From Limnohabitans sp. (GTDB lineage Bacteria; Pseudomonadota; Gammaproteobacteria; Burkholderiales; Burkholderiaceae_C), in the NCBI GenBank assembly GCA_018883305.1, contig VEQI01000166.1, positions 1 to 7,428 of the forward strand: a stretch of 7,428 nt of DNA, read 5' to 3'. A program made the translations under genes and the position numbers. The notes beneath the pieces are model-generated. The model saw only the letters and a program-made list of their open reading frames with translations, made no database searches and was not told where the DNA came from. Of the stretch, positions 1 to 5,358 are shown in pieces (the stretch's first letter is position 1; each line of letters opens with the position of its first letter).

Positions 1-2572
1 CGGCGTGACTGTCACGGAAGTGGGACTGCAAGGCAGTGGCTCGACCATCACCAACCTGACCACCACCGTGGCAGGTGCTTACGGTACGCTCAGTCTGTCC
101 GCCGATGGCAGCCTGATCTACCTCGTCACCAACACCAACCCGGTGGTCAATGCCCTGGCGCCGGGTCAAACGCTGACTGAAGTCTTCAACTACAAGGTGA
201 CCAACAGCTCGTCTCTGTCGTCGTGGGCAAAGCTGACCATCACCATCAATGGCACCAACGACGCCCCTGTGGCCGTGGCTGACACCAACACGGTGCAGGA
301 AGATGCCGGATTGAACGCCACGGGTTCCGTGCTAACCAATGACACGGACGTGGACAACAACGAAAGTCGCACGGTCACCAAGGTTGGCACCGCCAGTGCC
401 AATACCGCAGTGGCCAGTGGCACCACCTCGGCCAATGGCACACCGGTCACCGGCACCTATGGCACCTTGACCCTGGGCGCTGACGGCACCTACAGCTATT
501 CGTTGAACAATGCGCTCCCAGCTGTTCAAGCCTTGACCCTCAACGGTGCCACGCTCTCTGACGTCTTCCGCTACGAAGTGACGGATGCCTACGGGGCCAC
601 CGCCACCACCACGCTCAGCATCACCATCACGGGCAACAATGAACCGCCCGTCAACAGCTTCCCCAGCACCGCCACGACCAGCGTGAGCACGCCGCTGAAC
701 TTCACCGGCAGTAACCTCATCAGCGTGGGTGATGCCGACAACAACCTCAGCTGGACAGCGCTGGCCGTGGACCATGGCACTTTGTCCTTCACATCATCAC
801 CGCCCGCAGGACTGGTGGTAACGGGCAATGGAAGCGGCGCGGTTCGCATCTCCGGCTCACAAGCAGACATCAACACCGCACTGGCCCTGCTCAACTACAC
901 CCCGACAGCGGGCTACACGGGCGTGGATTACCTCACGATTGCCAGCCAGGATGCCGCATTTGCCAATGACAGCGACAGCGTTCAAATCACCATCGGTACG
1001 CCTTTGATCATGTCTGTCACCGGCCCCGCCAACTCGGTGTCTGAAGGTAGCACGGCCTTGTTCACTGTCAACTTCAGCCAAGCCTTGACCAGCAACACGG
1101 ATGTGAGCCTGAGTTTGCAAGACGTGAGCACGCAAGCCGCTGATTACAGCCTCACCAAGGTGTACTACCTCTCAAGCGGCGTGGAGCAGGCGTTGACGGT
1201 GACCGGCAACTCCGTCACGGTTCCCACCGGCGTATCCACCTTCTATGTGCGCGTCACCACGACCGCAGATTCTCCCGCCGTGTTTGAAGGGTCAGAATCT
1301 TTCCGACTCACCGCTGGTTTCACGGATAGCACTTTGGCCGCCAGTGACCCCACTGCAGACAACTCGTCTACAGCCACCATGGTTGACGATGGCTCGGGCA
1401 CGGTTTATGGACCGACTGGCAACACCTTGAGCACGGCTGCGGACGATGACCGCACAGTTGGTGTCACCGCCTACGGCCCCGTCAACGAAGGCTCGACCTA
1501 CGCCATGTTCAAGGTCGATGGCACGCCTGGCTACGCCATGGACCTGACGCTGCAAGCAGCTTCCTCCGGTACAGCTGCCACCACCAGTGGCTTCACCTTC
1601 CAGTTCTCCACCGATGGCGGCACCACCTGGACCACCTACGACGCCACGCACAAGCCCACCGTGCCTGCGGGTGGTTCGTTCTTCGTGCGCGTGAACATCA
1701 CCACCGAAGCGGATACCACCTTCGAAGGCGCAGAGACCTTCGCCCTCAAGGCCAACTACAGCACCAACACCGCCAAGAGTGCTGCGGCTGACGCAACCAT
1801 CATCGATGATGGCACCGGCAGCAAGTACGATGGGTCGTTGTCTGGCTCTTCGCCAAAAGCCAATACCGATCAACTGGATGACGATCGACCCAAGCCGATC
1901 ATTCCTGTTGCGCCGCCTGCTGCACAACCACCTGCTAACGTCAAACCACCTGAGGCACCCGCAGGACCTCCCGTGTCGCTCCCCAAGCCGTTCAATTCAA
2001 CGGTACAGCCTTTGGAGCAAAAACTCGCACCGCCGGCAGAACTGCCCGCGCTTCCGATCGAGGGCATTCTGACCAGCAACTCCGGCTTCCCCATCGTGGC
2101 CATTGAGAGTGCACCGCCTGGATTAACCCTCAACAAGGGCATCACAGATCAATTCGTCGAACAAGGAACCAACACCGGCAAGTTCACCGTACCCTATGAC
2201 GCGTTCATGCATTCCAAGCAAGATGCCGTCATCAAGCTGCAAGCCAAACAAGTTGACGACTCTGCCTTGCCCGCGTGGGTGAAATTCGATCCGCAAGCCG
2301 GCACATTTGAAGCGACCCCACCTGCCAACTTCAAAGGCAAAGTGGAATTGAAGGTGATTGCTCGTGACGAAGATGGGCGAGAAGCCACCTCTATCTTCCG
2401 ATTGTTTGTGGGCGAAGAAACCCCCGCACCCGTCAGACCGCAAAGTCGTGACAGCCTGAGCGAAAAAATCCGATTGACGGCCAAGCGACAGCTGAGCACG
2501 ACACCGATCGCTTCGAAACTGATGACTCACGCCCTGCCAGCTTCGGCCGCAACACATTCACCGGCGGGATGA
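1..2572 (+). CDS. Giant VCBS/Calx-beta repeat surface protein, C-terminal part (5' end outside window)
   Basis: The frame is open from the window edge (first full codon at nt 2) to TGA at 2570-2572, giving about 856 residues of a longer protein. The GTG at nt 5 is internal, because it lies inside a VCBS repeat. Domains in order: the end of one VCBS repeat closing with NGTNDAPVAVAD (248-283); a second VCBS repeat with LTNDTDVDNN and ending GNNEPPV (about 285-652); a cadherin-like domain with LNYTPTAGYTG (about 653-995); two Calx-beta-like modules (about 996-1888); a Pro/Ala-rich linker (about 1889-2065); and a C-terminal domain with LPAWVKFDPQAGTFEATPP (about 2267-2325) resembling the Ig/dystroglycan-cadherin type, then a basic tail. 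VCBS and Calx-beta modules are typical of large secreted adhesins, often calcium-stiffened. No RTX nonapeptides are visible in this part. The role as an adhesin or biofilm matrix protein is inferred from domain type only. Its stop is followed by a hairpin, so it probably ends its own transcript. Confidence 0.9.
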   Translation, partial: GVTVTEVGLQGSGSTITNLTTTVAGAYGTLSLSADGSLIYLVTNTNPVVNALAPGQTLTEVFNYKVTNSSSLSSWAKLTITINGTNDAPVAVADTNTVQEDAGLNATGSVLTNDTDVDNNESRTVTKVGTASANTAVASGTTSANGTPVTGTYGTLTLGADGTYSYSLNNALPAVQALTLNGATLSDVFRYEVTDAYGATATTTLSITITGNNEPPVNSFPSTATTSVSTPLNFTGSNLISVGDADNNLSWTALAVDHGTLSFTSSPPAGLVVTGNGSGAVRISGSQADINTALALLNYTPTAGYTGVDYLTIASQDAAFANDSDSVQITIGTPLIMSVTGPANSVSEGSTALFTVNFSQALTSNTDVSLSLQDVSTQAADYSLTKVYYLSSGVEQALTVTGNSVTVPTGVSTFYVRVTTTADSPAVFEGSESFRLTAGFTDSTLAASDPTADNSSTATMVDDGSGTVYGPTGNTLSTAADDDRTVGVTAYGPVNEGSTYAMFKVDGTPGYAMDLTLQAASSGTAATTSGFTFQFSTDGGTTWTTYDATHKPTVPAGGSFFVRVNITTEADTTFEGAETFALKANYSTNTAKSAAADATIIDDGTGSKYDGSLSGSSPKANTDQLDDDRPKPIIPVAPPAAQPPANVKPPEAPAGPPVSLPKPFNSTVQPLEQKLAPPAELPALPIEGILTSNSGFPIVAIESAPPGLTLNKGITDQFVEQGTNTGKFTVPYDAFMHSKQDAVIKLQAKQVDDSALPAWVKFDPQAGTFEATPPANFKGKVELKVIARDEDGREATSIFRLFVGEETPAPVRPQSRDSLSEKIRLTAKRQLSTTPIASKLMTHALPASAATHSPAG
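2..652 (+). repeat. Two VCBS-type protein repeats (first one partial)
   Basis: This is a protein-level repeat, not a DNA tandem array. Unit 1 is cut by the window edge and shows YGTLSLSADGSLIYLV, a VFNYKVT strand and the closing NGTNDAPVAVAD. Unit 2 shows YGTLTLGADGTYSYSLNN, VFRYEVTDAYGATATTTL and the closing GNNEPPV. The YGxLxLxxDGxYxY...VNA/VQA...F.Y.V.D order is the VCBS signature. Similar units recur in the downstream giant gene at about 6751-7100. Confidence 0.8.
996..1888 (+). repeat. Tandem pair of Calx-beta-like modules with DDG...DDDR joints
   Basis: Two successive modules each carry an EGS strand start (VSEGSTALFTV and VNEGSTYAMFKV), a VPxG...FxVRV strand, an FEGxExFxL strand and an acidic end. 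Each then runs into a variable linker bounded by the same pieces: DDGSGTVY to ADDDR at 1385-1453, and DDGTGSKY to LDDDR at 1805-1888. The acidic DDG and DDD clusters are plausible calcium ligands at the joints, which is an inference from the Calx-beta family. The DNA copies have diverged. Confidence 0.65.
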
Positions 2573-2583
2573 TGAAGATGGCC

Positions 2584-2617
2584 TTCCCATGAGTCATCCT
2601 TATCTGACACATGGGAA
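2584..2617 (+). terminator. Hairpin after the upstream giant gene, probable terminator
   Basis: The arms TTCCCATGAGTCA (2584-2596) and TGACACATGGGAA (2605-2617) pair over 13 positions with one mismatch around an 8-nt loop. The hairpin begins 11 bases after the stop codon at 2572. The sequence after it is only moderately T-rich, without a clean U tract, so intrinsic termination is plausible but not certain. It could instead protect the mRNA 3' end. Confidence 0.4.
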
Positions 2618-2660
2618 TCCATATTCCTAACAATTCCTAACGGTTAAACCATCCTTTAGC

Positions 2661-2698
2661 CGAAAGATGATTCACATATAGATGGGAATCGTCTTTCG
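2661..2698. other. 13-bp stem-loop in the intergenic region
   Basis: CGAAAGATGATTC (2661-2673) pairs with GAATCGTCTTTCG (2686-2698) at all 13 positions, counting one G-U pair in RNA, around a 12-nt loop. No T tract follows on either strand, so it does not look like a classic intrinsic terminator. It might be an mRNA stabilising structure, an operator-like inverted repeat or a back-up terminator. Function is unknown. Confidence 0.45.
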
Positions 2699-2700
2699 TG

Positions 2701-2820
2701 AGGATGTTAATATGAGCTATTTAACATTCATATATTGGAAAAGTTGTTGAATATATGAATTTTTTAATATTAATTAAATAACTCTCTATATTGATAGTTT
2801 TAATCAGTTTTACTAGTTCG
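2701..2820. promoter_or_regulatory. AT-rich control segment upstream of the secretion operon
   Basis: Counting bases gives 25 G/C in 120 (about 21%), against well over 55% in the genes on both sides. It contains the palindromes TTAATATTAA (2764-2773) and TTAATTAA (2770-2777), and the inverted repeat at 2726-2760. Such islands upstream of surface-protein operons in GC-rich Gram-negatives are typical targets of H-NS-like silencers and can act as promoter UP elements. The identity of any regulator here is inference. The whole gap 2573-2928 holds no convincing gene. Confidence 0.5.
2726..2765 (+). promoter_or_regulatory. Perfect 11-bp inverted repeat followed by T tract (attenuator-like or operator)
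   Basis: ATTCATATATT (2726-2736) and AATATATGAAT (2750-2760) are exact reverse complements separated by 13 bases. The right arm runs directly into TTTTTT (2760-2765). Read as RNA this is a stem-loop plus U tract, as in an intrinsic terminator or attenuator, though the stem is very weak (A/U-rich). Read as DNA it could be an operator for a dimeric regulator. The two readings cannot be separated from sequence alone. Confidence 0.4.
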
Positions 2821-2838
2821 TATTAGCTACCCTATAGA
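2809..2838 (+). promoter_or_regulatory. Candidate sigma-70-type promoter for the tolC-like operon
   Basis: A -35-like TTTACT (2809-2814, 4 of 6 consensus bases) and a -10-like TATAGA (2833-2838, 4 of 6) are separated by 18 bp at the 3' edge of the AT-rich island. Transcription would begin near 2845, leaving a leader of roughly 85-100 nt before the first gene. The match is modest. A second TATAGAT occurs at 2677-2683 without a good -35. Confidence 0.3.
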
Positions 2839-2928
2839 TATGCTTTCGTAGGATTGAACTGCGTGTCTTTGGGCTTTGGTGAAACCGATGCGCCCAAGGG
2901 ATGCACGCCATCAGCACGATGACAAAGC

Positions 2929-4491
2929 ATGCTCAAAGGATTCAAAGTGAGAGTGAGACTGCCCCACAAGACATTGGTGTTGAGCCTGGCCGTGGCGCTG
3001 GGCGGATGCGCCAGCATATCCCCCGAAGCGCTCAAGCAAGCGGAGCTGGCGGCCAGCACCCAGGCCGATTCCAACGCCATGCTCAAGGACGTGGAGCCCC
3101 TGCCTGCGGCGCTGAGCATGGACGAGGCCATTGCCCGAGCCCTAAAGTACAACTTGGATCGGCGCACCCGCCTCATGGAGGAGTCTCTGGCCCTGGGCCA
3201 GCTTGACGTGGCCCAGTTTGACATGCTGCCCAAGCTACTGGCCCAGGCCGGCTACATGTGGCGTGACACCGACCGACTGAGCTATAGCGCTGACTCCGTC
3301 ACCCGCACCCGCTCGGCCTCGGCACCATTCATCTCCCAGGACCGCATCCACTCCCTACGCGAGCTCAACTTCAGCTGGAGCTTGCTGGACTACGGCATGG
3401 GCTACTACGGCTCGCGCCAGCAAGCCAACCGCTTCCTCATCGCTGGCGAGAAGCGTCGCAAGGCCATGCACCTGCTGGTGCAAGACGTCAAGACTGCGTA
3501 CTGGCGTGCCGCCAGTGCGCAGCTGCTGCGTGACGATGTCGTCAAGATCATCCGAACCGCGGACGAGGCGCTGGAAGACTCGCGCAAGTCCGAGGACGAG
3601 CGCGTGCGCAACCCCATCGAGCCCCTGCGCTACCAGCGCCAGTTGCTGGAGAACGTGCGCCTGCTGGAAGCCATTCAGCAAGAGCTCTCCACCGCCATGG
3701 TGGACTTGGCCTCGCTGATCAATGCGCCCATTGGTGCACCCATTCGCATTGCCCAGACCGATCTGAAGAACATCTCCGTGCATGCGCTGGATGTACCCAT
3801 TCCCAAGCTGGAAGAGATTGCCCTGCAACAAAACGCCGAGCTACGCGAACAGCACTACAACGCGCGCATCGCCCGCGATGAGACTCGCCGCACCCTGGTG
3901 CGCCTGTTCCCCAACCTGAGCTTCAACTACGGCGCCAAGTACGACACCGACAACTACCTGGTCAACCAGAACTGGCGCGAGGCGGGTTTGCAGCTCTCCT
4001 TCAACCTGCTGAACCTGTACACCGGCCCCACCCAGCTCAAACTGGCCGAGGCCGGTGTGGCCCTGGCCGATCAAAAGCGCATGGCCGCTCAGCTGGGCGT
4101 GATCACGCAAGTGCACCTGGCACGTCTGCAGCTCATCAACGCGCGCGCGCAGTTTGAACGCGCTGAGGCCATTTACGAGACCGACAACAAGATTGCCTCG
4201 CTCATGCGTGCGCGCCAGCAAGTGCAGGCGCAAAGCAAGCTGGACCTGGTCAGCAACGAGACCGCGGCCATCCTCAGCCTGTTGCGCCGCTACCAGGCGC
4301 TGGCGCAGGTGCAGTCCGCCGAGAACAAGCTGGTGGCCACTCTGGGGCTGGAGCCCAACATTGGCAGCACCAGCGAGTTGCCGCTGCCGGCGTTGACGGC
4401 GCAGGTATCGCAAACGGCTGTCAACTGGGCGGGCCTGAAGGACTTTGTGCCCCAGACCCTGCCGGTCGTCACCAGCGAAGACAAGAAGTGA
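2929..4491 (+). CDS. TolC-family outer-membrane channel lipoprotein
   Basis: This is the outer-membrane exit duct of a tripartite export or efflux system, forming a trimeric channel that crosses the outer membrane and reaches into the periplasm. From ATG 2929 it has 520 residues. Residues 16-27 are a hydrophobic core ending in the lipobox L-G-G-C27, so it is probably lipidated at Cys27, with Ala at +2 (outer-membrane sorting). Two related OEP halves follow. The first runs about 63-265 (SMDEAIARALKYN; LPKLLAQAGY; FSWSLLDYG) and the second about 290-475 (LEEIALQQNAEL; FPNLSFNYGAKYDT; LSFNLLNLYTGPTQLKLAEA), each with long Ala/Leu/Gln-rich helices. Length fits the family. GTG 2947 (514 residues) is the better supported start. 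The adaptor gene overlaps its stop, pointing to co-transcription and translational coupling. Domain assignment is secure. The export substrate, the downstream giant protein, is inferred from context. Confidence 0.92.
   Translation: MLKGFKVRVRLPHKTLVLSLAVALGGCASISPEALKQAELAASTQADSNAMLKDVEPLPAALSMDEAIARALKYNLDRRTRLMEESLALGQLDVAQFDMLPKLLAQAGYMWRDTDRLSYSADSVTRTRSASAPFISQDRIHSLRELNFSWSLLDYGMGYYGSRQQANRFLIAGEKRRKAMHLLVQDVKTAYWRAASAQLLRDDVVKIIRTADEALEDSRKSEDERVRNPIEPLRYQRQLLENVRLLEAIQQELSTAMVDLASLINAPIGAPIRIAQTDLKNISVHALDVPIPKLEEIALQQNAELREQHYNARIARDETRRTLVRLFPNLSFNYGAKYDTDNYLVNQNWREAGLQLSFNLLNLYTGPTQLKLAEAGVALADQKRMAAQLGVITQVHLARLQLINARAQFERAEAIYETDNKIASLMRARQQVQAQSKLDLVSNETAAILSLLRRYQALAQVQSAENKLVATLGLEPNIGSTSELPLPALTAQVSQTAVNWAGLKDFVPQTLPVVTSEDKK
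2935..2940 (+). promoter_or_regulatory. Shine-Dalgarno that favours GTG 2947 as start of the tolC-like gene
   Basis: AAAGGA lies 6 bases before GTG at 2947, an ideal spacing. No comparable motif stands before ATG at 2929. The GTG start would give a protein beginning VRVRLPHK, 18 nt downstream, with a compact charged region before the signal-peptide core. This site therefore argues for the shorter start. Confidence 0.45.
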
Positions 4492-5300
4492 GCATGGCGG
4501 TGAGCCCGCGTGCCCTGCGCTTGTTCGCAGCCTGCGTGCTTGGGATTGGCTGTACCTGGCCGCTGGCGGCTCAGACCACGGCCACGCCCTCGGGGCTGAG
4601 TGCAGCCGCGGCGGGCGCGCGAGCCCCCGCCGAGCGCCAGGAGATTCGCGCGCAGCTCATGCCGCGTCGCTACACCACCGTGGCCGCAGAGATTGCCGCC
4701 AAGATCAACCAACTGCCCTTCCCCGAGGGCAGCGCGTTTCGTGCGGGTCAGACCCTGGTGAGCTTTGACTGCAGCTTGCAAAACGCGCAGCTGCACAAGG
4801 CCCAGGCCGAGCTCGACTCGGCCGAGCAGACCTTCAAGTCCAACCAGCGCCTGGGCGAGCTCAACGCGGTGGGCACACTGGAGCTGGAGCTGTCTCGTGC
4901 CGCGCTGGCCAAGGCCCGCGCCGAGCTCAATGGCAACCAGGCCGTGGTGGACAAGTGCGTGGTCAATGCCCCCTTTGCCGGTCGCGTGGCCGAGCAAAAG
5001 GCGCGCGAGCAACAGTTTGTGCAGCTGGGCCAGCCCCTGCTGGACATCTTCGATGACAGTGTGCTGGAGCTGGAGTTCCTGGTGCCCTCCACCTGGCTGA
5101 GCTGGCTGCGCGTAGGCGGGGCCTTGCGGGTGCACATCGATGAGACGCGCAAGTCTTACCCTGCGCGCTTCATTCGCATGGGCGCGCGCGTGGACCCGGT
5201 CAGCCAGTCCATCAAAGTCGTCGCCGAGATCAATGGCAAGCCCGCCGAGTTGATGGCGGGCATGAGCGGGCGCGTGCAAGTCAGCGCCCCCTCGCAGTGA
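4488..5300 (+). CDS. Short periplasmic adaptor (membrane-fusion protein, RND/HlyD type)
   Basis: This protein bridges an inner-membrane transporter and the TolC-like channel. The 270 residues start at GTG 4488, overlapping the preceding TGA (GTGA). ATG 4494 is an in-frame alternative. Residues 8-28 look like a signal peptide (LFAACVLGIGCTWPLAAQ), probably cut after A27-A28. The lipoyl/barrel-sandwich half-motifs are at about 65-95 (AEIAAKINQLPFPEG...GQTLVSFDC) and 157-190 (CVVNAPFAGRVAEQ...GQPLLDIFDD). Between them lies a helical hairpin at about 97-155. A beta-barrel region follows (about 192-265, LELEFLVPSTWLSWL ... ARVDPVSQSIKVVAEI ... MAGMSGRVQV). It is much shorter than AcrA or HlyD and lacks HlyD's long coiled coil and N-terminal cytoplasmic/TM segment. 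Paired Cys95 and Cys157 sit at the base of the hairpin. Family is clear. The partner pump is not in the window. Confidence 0.9.
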   Translation: MSMAVSPRALRLFAACVLGIGCTWPLAAQTTATPSGLSAAAAGARAPAERQEIRAQLMPRRYTTVAAEIAAKINQLPFPEGSAFRAGQTLVSFDCSLQNAQLHKAQAELDSAEQTFKSNQRLGELNAVGTLELELSRAALAKARAELNGNQAVVDKCVVNAPFAGRVAEQKAREQQFVQLGQPLLDIFDDSVLELEFLVPSTWLSWLRVGGALRVHIDETRKSYPARFIRMGARVDPVSQSIKVVAEINGKPAELMAGMSGRVQVSAPSQ

Positions 5301-5326
5301 ACACACCCCGTAGCAAACAGACAGGG

Positions 5327-5348
5327 TATCCCGACCGCATTCGGGATA
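5327..5348 (+). other. 8-bp hairpin abutting the ribosome binding site of the giant gene
   Basis: TATCCCGA (5327-5334) and TCGGGATA (5341-5348) are perfect complements around a 6-nt loop. The last stem base is the first base of the AGGAG ribosome binding site. No T tract follows, so it is unlikely to stop transcription. It may tune translation of the giant protein relative to the channel and adaptor, or set an mRNA processing or stability boundary. The role is inference. Confidence 0.5.
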
Positions 5349-5352
5349 GGAG
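5348..5352 (+). promoter_or_regulatory. Strong Shine-Dalgarno (AGGAG) for the giant gene
   Basis: AGGAG lies 6 bases before ATG 5359. It is the strongest ribosome binding site in the window and fixes the start of the downstream gene. Confidence 0.75.
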
Positions 5353-5358
5353 CTTGAG

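Noticed and set aside
5..7. GTG as a start of the upstream giant gene
   Set aside because: It falls inside a VCBS repeat and the frame is already open at the window edge, so the gene begins upstream.
2..652. DNA tandem repeats or CRISPR-like array in the Thr/Ala/Gly-rich repeats
   Set aside because: Similarity between units is at protein level. There are no regularly spaced identical DNA repeats with spacers.
2569..2592. Seven-codon ORF (ATG ATG AAG ...) overlapping the giant gene's stop as ATGA
   Set aside because: Too short, and it runs into the terminator-like hairpin. It looks coincidental.
2901..3206. Alternative + frame of 101 codons over the start of the tolC-like gene
   Set aside because: Its translation is Pro/Gly/Arg-rich shadow sequence, whereas the overlapping frame has a lipobox and TolC domains.
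3355..4413. Two long minus-strand open frames (158 and 190 codons) opposite the tolC-like gene
   Set aside because: The plus-strand frame has clear TolC-family features over the whole region, and the antisense translations are low-complexity (Gly/Val/His/Gln-rich) and lack recognisable domains.
4548..4553. Lipoprotein site at Cys22 (GIGC) of the adaptor
   Set aside because: Gly at -3 is a poor lipobox, and a signal peptidase I site (LAAQ) a few residues later fits better. It is not excluded.
4290..5306. A 338-codon open frame on the minus strand
   Set aside because: It lies antisense to the adaptor gene and the end of the tolC-like gene, has no family features, and is expected by chance opposite GC-rich coding DNA.
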